A stretch of DNA of 64,000 bases. Origin: Microbacterium sp. No. 7. Lineage in GTDB: Bacteria > Actinomycetota > Actinomycetes > Actinomycetales > Microbacteriaceae. Position numbers and translations under genes: made by a program. Below, one piece after another: positions 30,796 to 39,533 of the stretch. The stretch spans positions 682,001 to 746,000 of the forward strand of contig NZ_CP012697.1 in assembly GCF_001314225.1 (NCBI RefSeq), written 5' to 3'. Below the pieces are notes generated by a model. The model was not told where the DNA came from. It searched no databases and saw only the letters and a list, made by a program, of their open reading frames with translations. The number at the start of each line of letters is the position of its first letter. Positions within the stretch are counted from its first letter, which is position 1.

Positions 30796-31442
30796 GCGAG
30801 ACCCCCATCCGCGTCGTGCTCGTCGACGACCAGGCGCTGTTCCGCGCCGGCATCCGCATGGTCGTCGACTCGCAGCCCGACCTCGAGGTCGTGGGCGAGG
30901 CCGCCGACGGCGCCGAGGCGCTGCGCGTCGTGCGCGCCGCGCGGCCCGACGTCGTGCTCATGGACATCCGGATGCCGGTGATGGACGGCCTCGCCGCGAC
31001 CGCCGAGCTGCTCGCCGACCCCGCGCCGCCGCGCATCGTCATGCTGACCACGTTCGACCTCGACGAGGCGGCCGCGCGCGCCATCCGGCAGGGCGCGAGC
31101 GGCTTCCTGCTGAAGGACGCCGACCCCGAGTTCCTGCTCGCCGCGATCCGCACGGTGCACGCGGGGTCGGCCGTCATCGCCGCGTCGGCGACGCGCGAGC
31201 TGTTCGCACAGTTCCCCGAGGAGCCGTCGGAGCCCGTTCCCGCGGCGTACGACGAGCTCACCGAGCGCGAGCGCGAGATCTTCGCCCTCGCCGCGCGCGG
31301 GCTGTCGAACGCCGAGATCGCGGCGCGCGAGTACCTGTCGGAGGCGACCGTGAAGACCCACATCAGCCGCATCCTCGCCAAGCTGTCGCTGCGCGACCGC
31401 GTGCAGCTCGTCGTCTTCGCCTTCGAGCACGGCCTCGCCTGA
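30792..31442 (+). CDS. NarL/LuxR-family response regulator
   Basis: A 216-residue regulator. The receiver domain has acidic residues in VVLVDDQALF, phospho-acceptor Asp in VVLMDIRMPVMDG near 54 and the switch Lys in FLLKDAD near 104. The C-terminal LuxR-type helix-turn-helix is LTEREREIFALAARGLSNAE onward, near 150-210. The GTG start overlaps the kinase stop. Likely target: the ABC exporter genes at 31750-33959, by position only. Confidence 0.93.
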   Translation: MSETPIRVVLVDDQALFRAGIRMVVDSQPDLEVVGEAADGAEALRVVRAARPDVVLMDIRMPVMDGLAATAELLADPAPPRIVMLTTFDLDEAAARAIRQGASGFLLKDADPEFLLAAIRTVHAGSAVIAASATRELFAQFPEEPSEPVPAAYDELTEREREIFALAARGLSNAEIAAREYLSEATVKTHISRILAKLSLRDRVQLVVFAFEHGLA

Positions 31443-31496
31443 CTCCCGCCCGCCCCACCCGCCCCGCCCCGCCCCGCGAGGGTGCTACTTATCCCG

Positions 31497-31566
31497 GCGA
31501 GGGTGCTCGTTGTTTTCGCGAGGGTGCTCTAGAAAGCACCCTCGCGAAAACAACGAGCACCCTCGC
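31497..31566. repeat. 32-bp perfect inverted repeat of 21-nt-family units
   Basis: 31497-31528 and 31535-31566 are exact complements around the loop CTAGAA. The arms contain GCGAGGGTGCTCGTTGTTTT. Further direct copies (GCACCCTCGCGAGAACAAG) run to about 31640. It follows the response-regulator gene and can act as terminator. Confidence 0.85.
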
Positions 31567-31749
31567 GATCAAGCGTTCCCGCGACCAAAGCACCCTCGCG
31601 AGAACAAGTGGCACCCTCGCGAGAACACGTGGCACCCTCGCGGGGTCAGCGGCGGCGGGGACGGGTAGCGCGGGATCATCCTGCGGATGTAGGGAGGCGC
31701 GACCGGCGGGCGATGCGGCGCCTCCGGGGGCGTCCGTAGCGTCGAAGGC

Positions 31750-32511
31750 ATGCAGATCACGACGACCGACCTCGGGCTCACGGCCCGGGTGCAGAACCTC
31801 ACCAAGACCTACGGCACGGGCGAGAGCGGCGTGCGCGCGCTCGACGGCGTGACCGTCGGCATCCGCCGTGCCGAGTTCACCGCCATCATGGGACCGTCCG
31901 GCTCGGGCAAGTCGACGCTCATGCACATCATGGCGGGCCTCGACGCCCCCACGAGCGGCCACGCCTGGATCGGCGACACCGAGATCACCGGCCTCGGCGA
32001 CACCGAGCTCACCGTGCTGCGCCGCCGTCGCATCGGCTTCGTGTTCCAGGCGTTCAACCTCGTGCCGACGCTGGACGCCATCGGCAACATCCTGCTGCCC
32101 TTCGACCTCGACGGACGCCGGCCGACGGCGCAGGAGCGCGAGCGCATCGACGGGCTCGTCGAGACGCTGGGGCTCACGCCGCGGCTCCGGCATCGCCCGC
32201 ACGAGCTGTCGGGCGGTCAGCAGCAGCGCGTCGCGATCGCGCGCGCCCTCGCGACGAGCCCCGACCTCGTGTTCGCCGACGAGCCGACGGGCAACCTCGA
32301 CTCGCGCGCGGGCCGCGAGGTGCTCGCGCTGCTCGCGGCGGCGTGCCGCGAGCACGGCCAGTCGATCGCGATGGTCACGCACGACCCGGTCGCCGCGTCG
32401 TACGCCGACCGGGTGATCTTCCTGGGCGACGGACGCATCGTGGCCGACAAGCCGCGGCAGAGCGCCGAGCAGATCTCGGCGCACATGCTCGCCGCGGAGG
32501 TCGCGGCATGA
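31750..32511 (+). CDS. ABC transporter ATP-binding protein (LolD/MacB type)
   Basis: A 253-residue ATPase. Walker A is GPSGSGKST near residue 41, the Q-loop is FVFQAFNLVPTL, the signature is LSGGQQQRVAIARAL, Walker B is LVFADEPTGNLDS and the switch His is in MVTHD. Such ATPases drive mechanotransmission or export with FtsX-fold permeases rather than classical import. The ATG lies 7 nt after TAGCGT. Its stop overlaps the permease start (ATGA). The preceding two-component system is the likely controller. Confidence 0.93.
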   Translation: MQITTTDLGLTARVQNLTKTYGTGESGVRALDGVTVGIRRAEFTAIMGPSGSGKSTLMHIMAGLDAPTSGHAWIGDTEITGLGDTELTVLRRRRIGFVFQAFNLVPTLDAIGNILLPFDLDGRRPTAQERERIDGLVETLGLTPRLRHRPHELSGGQQQRVAIARALATSPDLVFADEPTGNLDSRAGREVLALLAAACREHGQSIAMVTHDPVAASYADRVIFLGDGRIVADKPRQSAEQISAHMLAAEVAA

Positions 32512-33959
32512 ACGCGGCCGTCGCCGCCGAGCGGATGCCGCGGGCCGCCGGCCGCACGGCATGGCTGCGCGAGCGCGGCATGGGCGCCACCGTGCTCGTC
32601 TCCGCGATCTCCACCGCCTTCGGCGTGCTGCTCATCACCGCGACCGGATGGATCGGCGCGTGGCTGCAGGCCGACCCCTACATCGGCGGCTCCGCGGTGC
32701 TCGCCGTCATCGTCGGGATGCTGAGCGTGCTGCTGACCGGCGTCGCCGTGTACGTGGCATCCATCGTCACCGCGAACACGTTCGCGACGATCGTCGCGGG
32801 GCGCACACAGCACATCGCGTTGCTGCGGCTGATCGGCGCGTCGGCGCGGGCGCAGCGCGCGGAGATCGCACGGCAGGGCGCGATCGTCGGGGTGATCGGC
32901 GCGGTGGCCGGCCTCGTCGCGGGGGTCGCGGCCGCGGGGGGACTGATGGCCTGGGCCGAGCGCGCGCTCGCGGTGAGCGCGGACTACGGCATCCTGCAGC
33001 CCGTGCTGCTCGCCCCCGCCGCCGTGGTCGCGCTCACGACGTGGGCGGCTGCGTGGGCGGGGTCGCGGCGCGTGCTCACGGTGACGCCGCTGCAGGCGCT
33101 CTCGGGGTCGACGCCGCGCACGCACGAGGAGGTCGCCGGTCACCGCGGGCGGCACGCGACCGCGATCGCGCTGTTCGCCGTCGGCGCCGCGCTGCTCGGG
33201 CTGGGCATCGCGGTGGGGCTCGTGACGCCGCTCGGCGTGATCGTCGCGTTCGTCGGCGGCCTGTTCTCGTTCACCGGGCTCTCGCTCGGCGCGGTGCTCG
33301 TCATGCCCCCGCTGCTGCGGCTGACCGGCCGCGCGTTCGGCGGCTCGGCGACCGCTCGGCTCGCCGCCGAGAACGCGCTGCGCTATCCCGAGCGCTCCAG
33401 CCGCATGGCGATCGGCGTCGTGATGGGCGTCACGCTCGTGACGATGTTCGCGGTCGCGAACGAGACCGTGAAGGCGGTCATGGTCGCCTCGGCGGGCGGG
33501 GTGCCCATGACCGAGGTGTCGCAGATGCTCGACACGTTCGCGGCGGTCATGATGGGGCTCGTCGCCGTGTCGGCGGTGATCGCGGGCGTCGGGCTCGTCA
33601 ACCTTCTGACGATCGGCATCGTGCAGCGCCGGCGCGAGCTGGGGTTGCTGCGCGCGCTCGGGCTCACCTCGCGCCAGGTGCGTCGCGTCGTGCTGCTCGA
33701 GGCGGTGCACGTCACGGTCACCGCGCTCGTGTTCGGCCTCGTGCTCGGCGCGGTGTACGGGTGGGCGGCGGCGCAGTCGCTGCTGGGCTCGGTCGCGATG
33801 CCGCCCGCGTGGAGCGCGCCGACGTTCGTCGCCCCGGCGCTGCCGTGGGGCGTGCTCGCGGCGGTCTCCCTCGCGACGGCCGCGCTCACCCTCGTGGCCG
33901 CCGTCGTCCCCACGCGCCTCGCCACCCGCGTCGCGCCGGTCGCCGCGCTCGCCGCGTGA
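32508..33959 (+). CDS. FtsX-family ABC transporter permease
   Basis: A 483-residue permease with about eight hydrophobic segments in two FtsX-like halves. The second half has RRRELGLLRALGLTSRQVRR, the family's coupling helix; a similar motif (IALLRLIGASARAQR) occurs in the first half. No large extracytoplasmic MacB domain is present, so it resembles BceB-like or short antimicrobial-peptide exporters. The start is the ATG overlapping the ATPase stop. Substrate unknown. Confidence 0.9.
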   Translation: MNAAVAAERMPRAAGRTAWLRERGMGATVLVSAISTAFGVLLITATGWIGAWLQADPYIGGSAVLAVIVGMLSVLLTGVAVYVASIVTANTFATIVAGRTQHIALLRLIGASARAQRAEIARQGAIVGVIGAVAGLVAGVAAAGGLMAWAERALAVSADYGILQPVLLAPAAVVALTTWAAAWAGSRRVLTVTPLQALSGSTPRTHEEVAGHRGRHATAIALFAVGAALLGLGIAVGLVTPLGVIVAFVGGLFSFTGLSLGAVLVMPPLLRLTGRAFGGSATARLAAENALRYPERSSRMAIGVVMGVTLVTMFAVANETVKAVMVASAGGVPMTEVSQMLDTFAAVMMGLVAVSAVIAGVGLVNLLTIGIVQRRRELGLLRALGLTSRQVRRVVLLEAVHVTVTALVFGLVLGAVYGWAAAQSLLGSVAMPPAWSAPTFVAPALPWGVLAAVSLATAALTLVAAVVPTRLATRVAPVAALAA

Positions 33960-33962
33960 GCC

Positions 33963-34020
33963 GCGACGTCAGCGGTGTGCCTGACCGCGACGGATGCGCG
34001 GGCGGGCACACCACTGCCGA
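33963..34020. terminator. Imperfect inverted repeat between convergent permease and SDR genes
   Basis: GGTGTGCC (33974-33981) pairs with GGCACACC (34005-34012), and flanking CGCGACGTCAGC/GCCGACGTC sequences extend the similarity. It sits in the 63 nt between the two stop codons. Confidence 0.5.
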
Positions 34021-34022
34021 CG

Positions 34023-34793
34023 TCAGCTCGCGGTGTACCCGCCGTCGATGACGAACTCGCCGCCGGTCGCGTAGGAGGAACGGTCCGACAGGAGCCAGAC
34101 GGCGGTCTGCGCGATGTCCTCGGGCTGCGCGAGGCGGCCGACGGGAATGCGCGCGTAGAGCGCGTCGCCGAGGATCCGCTTGGCCTCCGCCATCAGCGGC
34201 GTGTCGGTGTAGCCGGGGCAGATCGCGTTCACGCGGGCCGTCGTCGCATACTCCAGGGCGGCGATCTTCGTCAGCCCGATGACGCCGTGCTTGCCGGCAC
34301 CGTAGCCCGCGGCGTGGCGGAAGCCTCGGATTCCCGCGAGCGAGGACGTGTTCACGATCGAGCCGGCGCCGTCCTGCTTCTCCATCTGGATCAGCTCGGC
34401 GCGCAGGCACAGCCAGGTGGCCTTGAGGTTCACCCCGATGGCCAGGTCGAAGGCGCTCTCGTCCCACTCTGCGAGACGGCGGTCGCCCTGACCGATCTGG
34501 CCGCCGCTGAGCCCCGCGTTGTTGAACGCGCCGTCCAGGCGGCCGTAGTGCTCCACGGTGCCGGCGACGACGGCATCCACCTCGGAGAGCCTGGTGAGGT
34601 CGGCCGGCAGCGCGATGGCCTCGCCGCCCGCCGCGGTGACCTGGTCGGCCGTGGCGACGACGCCCTCCGCCGAGAGGTCGGTCAGCGCGACGCGCGCCCC
34701 CTCCGACGTCGCGAGCAGCGCAGCGGCGCGGCCGATGCCGCCGGCGGCGCCGGTGATGAGGATGATCTTGCCGTCGAGTGATGGCGTGGACAT
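34023..34793 (-). CDS. Short-chain dehydrogenase/reductase (classical SDR)
   Basis: A 256-residue NAD(P)-dependent oxidoreductase. The cofactor motif is TGAAGGIG (residues 14-21) and an acidic residue in ALTDLSAEG favours NAD. It also has NNAG, catalytic Ser in NTSSLAG, YGAGKHG (Tyr-x3-Lys) and CPGYTDTPLM. The ATG has GAGGAG 9 nt upstream. The neighbouring HyuA/HyuB locus suggests it oxidises a secondary alcohol to the ketone that those proteins would carboxylate, as 1-phenylethanol dehydrogenase does beside acetophenone carboxylase; this is inference. Its own promoter carries a palindromic operator. Confidence 0.9.
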   Translation of the reverse strand: MSTPSLDGKIILITGAAGGIGRAAALLATSEGARVALTDLSAEGVVATADQVTAAGGEAIALPADLTRLSEVDAVVAGTVEHYGRLDGAFNNAGLSGGQIGQGDRRLAEWDESAFDLAIGVNLKATWLCLRAELIQMEKQDGAGSIVNTSSLAGIRGFRHAAGYGAGKHGVIGLTKIAALEYATTARVNAICPGYTDTPLMAEAKRILGDALYARIPVGRLAQPEDIAQTAVWLLSDRSSYATGGEFVIDGGYTAS

Positions 34794-34924
34794 GGGTTGT
34801 GCTCCTCGTGCTCTCTTCGTCTTCTGTTCGATGTGCGCGCGTGTTCGATGTGCGCGCGGCCGGGTCGGTCGGGCGACGCGTGAGGCCGGTGGTTCTCCGC
34901 GTGGGGGCGATGCGCGGTCACAAC

Positions 34925-34953
34925 ATAATGGCACTAGTGCCAAACTTTGTGCA
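34925..34953 (-). promoter_or_regulatory. SDR promoter with palindromic operator in the spacer
   Basis: On the minus strand TGCACA (-35, 34948-34953) and CATTAT (-10, 34925-34930) are 17 nt apart, each 4/6 to consensus. The 14-bp perfect palindrome TGGCACTAGTGCCA (34929-34942) fills most of the spacer, so a bound dimer would block RNA polymerase. Confidence 0.65.
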
Positions 34954-34976
34954 GCACCGTTGTTCCGGTTGTGCCT

Positions 34977-35027
34977 CGGTGTGCGCGCCCGGCGGACGAC
35001 GGCATCCGTTCGCGGGCGCGCACACCG
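34977..35027 (-). terminator. 15-bp perfect hairpin downstream of the hyu operon
   Basis: CGGTGTGCGCGCCCG (34977-34991) pairs exactly with 35013-35027. It follows the stop of the zinc-ribbon gene in its direction of transcription, so SDR expression depends on its own promoter. Confidence 0.75.
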
Positions 35028-35049
35028 TCGGAGAGGCCCTCTGCGACGG

Positions 35050-35310
35050 TCAGCCGACGCGCGAGGCGGGCCAGTCCCGCGCCGGTGCGCGCCAGGCCGG
35101 CCAGTTGTCCGCCGCTTCGGGGCGGGTGACGGATGCGTGATGGAAGCACTCCTGGCACTTGACCACCATCCGCGGGCCGAGGTGGTTCGCGACAGGGTAG
35201 CGGGCGAGGGCCTCGGCGCCGCAACGGGCGCAGAGGCCCGGCACGTGGTGCCGCTCGACGTAGACGCGCGGCGTCTCGGGGCGGGGGAACAGGAGCCGAT
35301 CGACGGTCAT
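35050..35310 (-). CDS. Small zinc-ribbon protein of the hyu locus
   Basis: An 86-residue protein with CARCG and, 19 residues on, CQECFHH: two CxxC pairs that should hold one zinc. AGAAAGG lies 7-8 nt before the ATG and the gene begins 15 nt after hyuB, so it is the third gene of the operon. Acetone and acetophenone carboxylases contain a small extra subunit (AcxC, Apc2), and zinc has been reported in such enzymes. This protein could be an equivalent, but it is shorter than those subunits and homology is not established here. The C-terminus (NWPAWRAPARDWPASRVG) is Trp/Pro-rich. Confidence 0.75.
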   Translation of the reverse strand: MTVDRLLFPRPETPRVYVERHHVPGLCARCGAEALARYPVANHLGPRMVVKCQECFHHASVTRPEAADNWPAWRAPARDWPASRVG

Positions 35311-35325
35311 GGGAGTGCCTTTCTC

Positions 35326-37257
35326 TCAGATCTTCCAGGTGAGGGGGGATGCGGTGGGCACATGCCAGCGGCCGGCGTCGCGCTCGGCGGCGTGCCGACG
35401 GCGGAGGATCGCGGTCGCCTCGGCGTCGATGTCGTCGCCGCCGAGCACGACGCCGTATGCGAGCTCGGCGAACTCACGGCTCACGAGCCCGGCCACGACG
35501 TCGGCGAGCACGCGCTCCGCCGGACGGAGCAGGGGGTCGCCCCAGCCGCCTCCGCCGCCGATCACGAACCGCAGGGCATCGCCCGCCTTCAGGACGAGGC
35601 CGGAGAACTTGCCGGTCTGGTAGCGGGCGCCCAGGCCGAACCGACCGGAGTTCGGGTCGGGGCGGCCCTCGGCGTCGAACATGCCGAACAGCGGCTCGGC
35701 GCCGCGCAGGTCGAGGGCGTCGTCGTGCTTCCCGAACTCGTAGTCCTCGATGTACCAGCCGAACGCGGGGCTGCCGGCCCCGCCGCCGTTCGAGCCGGGA
35801 GCGCCGACGCGCACGCGGTCGGCGGTCACGGTCACGGCCGTGTCGGACTCCGCGTAGATCGAGTACACGCCGCCGAGCCCGCCGCGGAACCGGCCCGCAC
35901 CGGCGGTGTCGATGACCATCTCGTGCTGCACGACGACGAGCGGGCTCTCGATCTCGATGTGCTCCTGCACCGACGTGCGGCAGTTTCCGATCGGACCGAT
36001 GCAGAACGAGATGCCGTCGCTCTTCCAGGTGCCGCCCCAGCCGCCGCCGGTGAGGGCGAAGGCGCCCCACGGCGTGCCCTCGTGTCCCGGACGGGAGTCG
36101 ATGCCGCCCAGACTGATCACCACGACCGTGCCGCTGTCGGGGGCGAACGACTCGGAGGTCGCCTGGCTGAGCGCCTGCGTCACGACGTTGATCGCCCGCG
36201 CGCCGATGTCGGCGTGGTTCGAGCAGCTCGACGGCGGCAGGACCTGCACGATGCTGCCCGAGGGGAGGATCGTCTCGATCGGCCGCATCGTGCCGCTGTT
36301 GACCGGCGTCGACGGGTCGACCATGAGCTTCACCGCCTCGATGCAGCGCACGGCCTCCGCCCACGCCGTGCCGCAGTTGCCGAGCGGCTGACGGCCCGAC
36401 CCCGAGAAGTCGATCTCCATGGAGTCGCCGCGCACCTTGACCGTCACGGCGACGGGGATCGGCTCGTCGGTGATGCCGTCCTCGTCGAGGAAGTCCTCCG
36501 CGGTGTAGTCGCCGTCGGGGATCGACGCGATGCCGCGGCGCATGCTCGCCTCGGTCGCCTCGATCGCGTACTGGCCCGCGGCGCGGACCCTCTCCAGCCC
36601 GCTGCGGGCGATCAGGTCCTGCAGCTGACGCTCGCCCACGACGAGGCAGCCGTGCAGCGCGCGCAGATCGCCGAGCACGAGGTGCGGAACACGGTTGTTC
36701 TCGAGGAGGAAGTTGAACGTCGATCGCACCGGCACGTCGTTCGCGTACAGGAGCGTCGGCGGCAGCTTCAGCTGCTCCTCGAAATGCGTCTGCGTGCCGT
36801 TCGAGAAGCCGCCCGGGATCGCCCCGCCGAGATCGACGAGGTGCGACGTCGAGTGCAGCAGGAACTCGACCCGGCCGTTCACGAAGACAGGCCGCAGCAG
36901 GTTCACGTCGGACTGGTGGATCGTGCCACGCCACGGGTCGTTGACGAAGATGACGTCGCCGGGCTGCATCGTGTCGACGTCCCAGTCGTCTATCGCGAAG
37001 TTCGCGATGTGCGGCGCCGTGAAGGCGTGCTGCATGCAGCCCTCCCAGAGGGCGGCGGTCTCCCACCCGTCGTCGGTGCGCACGTGGATGGCGGCGGTGC
37101 AGTCCAGGATGTCGCGGCACACCGGCGAGAACGCGCTGCGCATGAGCGAGTCGAGCATCTCGCGGGCGACCTCGGTGAGACCGTAGCGGAGGATGTCGAG
37201 CTCGACGTCGACGGCCGGCCCGTCGTGCTCGTGGAGGTTCGGGGCGATGATGGTCAT
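35326..37257 (-). CDS. Hydantoinase B/oxoprolinase family protein (ketone-carboxylase-like alpha subunit)
   Basis: A 643-residue HyuB-type subunit. The family's metal-site region is visible as VNDPWRGTIHQSDVNLLRPV near residue 105, with HSTSHLVDLGGAIPGG after it. DFSGSGRQPLGNC lies near 280, and Gly-rich GGWGGTW and GGGGGWGDP lie towards the end. Members form complexes with HyuA proteins as N-methylhydantoinases, 5-oxoprolinases or ATP-dependent acetone/acetophenone carboxylases. Length is shorter than AcxB. It starts 12 nt after hyuA. The carboxylase reading is favoured by the SDR and small zinc protein nearby; a hydantoinase role remains possible. This gene has no GGATGCC heptamer over about 1.9 kb, unlike most of the window. 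Confidence 0.88.
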   Translation of the reverse strand: MTIIAPNLHEHDGPAVDVELDILRYGLTEVAREMLDSLMRSAFSPVCRDILDCTAAIHVRTDDGWETAALWEGCMQHAFTAPHIANFAIDDWDVDTMQPGDVIFVNDPWRGTIHQSDVNLLRPVFVNGRVEFLLHSTSHLVDLGGAIPGGFSNGTQTHFEEQLKLPPTLLYANDVPVRSTFNFLLENNRVPHLVLGDLRALHGCLVVGERQLQDLIARSGLERVRAAGQYAIEATEASMRRGIASIPDGDYTAEDFLDEDGITDEPIPVAVTVKVRGDSMEIDFSGSGRQPLGNCGTAWAEAVRCIEAVKLMVDPSTPVNSGTMRPIETILPSGSIVQVLPPSSCSNHADIGARAINVVTQALSQATSESFAPDSGTVVVISLGGIDSRPGHEGTPWGAFALTGGGWGGTWKSDGISFCIGPIGNCRTSVQEHIEIESPLVVVQHEMVIDTAGAGRFRGGLGGVYSIYAESDTAVTVTADRVRVGAPGSNGGGAGSPAFGWYIEDYEFGKHDDALDLRGAEPLFGMFDAEGRPDPNSGRFGLGARYQTGKFSGLVLKAGDALRFVIGGGGGWGDPLLRPAERVLADVVAGLVSREFAELAYGVVLGGDDIDAEATAILRRRHAAERDAGRWHVPTASPLTWKI

Positions 37258-37269
37258 GGCGGTCGGGTC

Positions 37270-39360
37270 CTATCGCTGAGTGCCGTCGACGGCCTCGGCC
37301 CGCCGATCGATGATGAGGTTCAGGTCGTCGTCCACGAAGGCGCGCCGGCCGGGGAGCACGAGCGTCGTCGCGAACTTCTCGGCGATGAGCGCCGGTCCGT
37401 CCACGCTCTCGTTCGGTCGCATCCGCTCGCGGACGTGGATCGGGATCTCGGCGGGCACGGCCGTGCCGGGTACGAGCACGAGGGCGGTGCGCAGGAACGC
37501 ATCACCCTCGTCGGGCGACAGGTCCGGCGTGCTCTGGTGCCGCGGGATCACCGCCGTGACCTCGACGGTCGACACGACCACCGGCAGCTCGGCGGCCGAG
37601 AAGCCGTACGACTCCTGATAGAAGGCGTGGAACGCCGGCACCAGGCGATCGACCGTCTCGGTGGTGATCACGTCGTCCGCGATGGGCAGGCGGTTGTCCC
37701 AGGTCTGACCGCGGTACATGCCGAAGAACGCCCGGTCGAACCGGAGCGTGGAGACGTCGACGCCCTGGGCGACGAGCTCGACACGGATGCGGTCCTGCAG
37801 GGCGACGAAGGCGGCTTCGATGCCGGCGGCGTTGTCGGGGGTGAGAGGGGTCATGATCGACTGTGCCTGCGTGACCATGAGATCGCTGCGGAGCAGCCCG
37901 AGCGCCGAGAACTGCCCCGGGCTCCGCGGCACGATCACGCGGCCGACGCCGAGGATCTGGCCGACCCGATCGGCGAGCATCGGTCCCGCGGAGCCCGAAG
38001 GCTGCAGTGCGAACTCCTGCACGTCGAGGCCGCGGTACACCGAGATGCTGCGGATCTTCGCGGCGATGTCCTGGCACGCGATCTCGTACGCGGCGGATGC
38101 CAGCTCGGCATCCGTCATCCCCCACTGCGTGGCGGCCTCGGCGAGCGCGCGGCGCGCGGCGTCGATGTCGAGCGGGATCGCGCCGTTCGCGAAGAGGTCG
38201 GGCTGGAGGATGCCGAGCGCGGCGCATGCGTCGGTCAGCGTCGGCTCCGTGCCACCGCGTCCGTAGCAGACCGGGCCGGGGACCGAGCCCGCCGAGGCGG
38301 GACCCACGGCGATGTTGCCCAGATGGCTGGCGCGGATGATGCTGCCGGCGCCCGAGCCGATGCTCTCGACGTCGACGAGCGGCATCGTCAGCGTGAGCCC
38401 GGTCTCCAGCGTCCACGTGTCGGTGAGCGGCGTCTTGCCCCCGCGGATGGCGGCGACGTCGGTGCTCGTGCCGCCCACGTCCATCGTCAACAGATGCGGG
38501 CTGCGCGCCTCGCCCGCGAGCTTGACGCTGCCGCTCACGCCTCCGACGGGACCCGAGACGAGCTGGAACACGGGTGCGCGGCTCGCGTCGGCGATCGTCG
38601 CGACGCCGCCGTTCATCATCATGATCCAGAGGGTGCCCGCGAAGCCCTGCTCGTCGAGCCGATCGACGAGACGGCGCAGATAGCCGACGACCGTCGGGCC
38701 GACGTAGGCGTCGAGGGCGACCGTGGCGGTGCGCTCGTGCTCGCGCGTCACGGGGTACAGCGCCGAGGTCTGCACGTAGGCCCCGGGCAGTTCCTCGGCC
38801 ACGATCTGTGCCGCCCGCTGTTCGTGCGCGGGGTTGACGTAGGAGTTCATGAAGCAGATCGCGACCGACTCCGTGCCCTGCTCGGCCATGCGCCGGGCGG
38901 CCGAGCGCACGGCCTCCTCGTCGAGCGGCAGCAGCTCGGTGCCGTCGTAGCGCAGGCGCTCGGCGACGCCGAAGCGAGCGTCGCGCGTCACGATGGGGCG
39001 TTCCTGGTGCGGGCGCAGCCACGTCGGGTCGTAGAAGCGGTCGCCGAACTCTCGGTGCATGCGGCCGATGTCGAGCAGGTCGCGGTGGCCGTGCGTCGCG
39101 AGGAGGGCGGTGCGGTTGCCCGCGCGGCTCAGCAGCGCGTTGATGCCGACGGTGTGGCCGTGCACGATCTCGGCGACGTCGTGCGGTGCGACGTCGATCG
39201 CTTCGAGGGCCGCGAGCACGCCGATCTCCTGCTCGGGTGTCGACAGCACCTTGCCGTCGCGGGTCTCCCCCGTGCGGCGACGGAGCCCGATGATGTCGGT
39301 GAACGTGCCACCGACGTCGATGCCGACGATCCAGTCGGCGGGGTGGTCTTCGAGCGTCAT
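37270..39360 (-). CDS. Hydantoinase A/oxoprolinase family protein (ATP-dependent, ketone-carboxylase-like beta subunit)
   Basis: A 696-residue HyuA-type subunit with the two actin/hexokinase-like phosphate loops GIDVGGTFTDIIGL near residue 12 and TMDVGGTSTDVAAI near 290, plus HGHTVGINALL and the QFSALGLLRSD segment. The subunit is expected to bind ATP and phosphorylate the substrate or bicarbonate. GGAGGT is 7 nt before the ATG at 39360; an in-frame GTG/ATG three codons earlier would be too close to that site. First gene of the operon hyuA-hyuB-zinc ribbon, 173 nt after the LuxR-type regulator gene. The family is certain; the substrate is inferred. Confidence 0.9.
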   Translation of the reverse strand: MTLEDHPADWIVGIDVGGTFTDIIGLRRRTGETRDGKVLSTPEQEIGVLAALEAIDVAPHDVAEIVHGHTVGINALLSRAGNRTALLATHGHRDLLDIGRMHREFGDRFYDPTWLRPHQERPIVTRDARFGVAERLRYDGTELLPLDEEAVRSAARRMAEQGTESVAICFMNSYVNPAHEQRAAQIVAEELPGAYVQTSALYPVTREHERTATVALDAYVGPTVVGYLRRLVDRLDEQGFAGTLWIMMMNGGVATIADASRAPVFQLVSGPVGGVSGSVKLAGEARSPHLLTMDVGGTSTDVAAIRGGKTPLTDTWTLETGLTLTMPLVDVESIGSGAGSIIRASHLGNIAVGPASAGSVPGPVCYGRGGTEPTLTDACAALGILQPDLFANGAIPLDIDAARRALAEAATQWGMTDAELASAAYEIACQDIAAKIRSISVYRGLDVQEFALQPSGSAGPMLADRVGQILGVGRVIVPRSPGQFSALGLLRSDLMVTQAQSIMTPLTPDNAAGIEAAFVALQDRIRVELVAQGVDVSTLRFDRAFFGMYRGQTWDNRLPIADDVITTETVDRLVPAFHAFYQESYGFSAAELPVVVSTVEVTAVIPRHQSTPDLSPDEGDAFLRTALVLVPGTAVPAEIPIHVRERMRPNESVDGPALIAEKFATTLVLPGRRAFVDDDLNLIIDRRAEAVDGTQR

Positions 39361-39470
39361 TGCATGCACCTCCGGGTGAACGGTGCGCGGTGCGACTCCC
39401 TCGCCGTGTGCGTTCGTCGTCGATCCGCGTCGTGGTTGACGACCACTCTCCGCCGGTTGCGTGCGCTGCG

Positions 39471-39490
39471 CGTCTGACCGGGGTCAGACG
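39471..39490. promoter_or_regulatory. 20-nt palindrome between regulator gene and hyuA
   Basis: CGTCTGACC, spacer GG, GGTCAGACG: nine perfect base pairs with a 2-nt centre. Such a short centre favours a protein-binding dyad over a terminator. It lies 110 nt before hyuA and after the luxR-type stop. Confidence 0.55.
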
Positions 39491-39533
39491 TTCGTACGAC
39501 CTTCGGGCGGATCCGGCATCTCGGATGCCGCGG

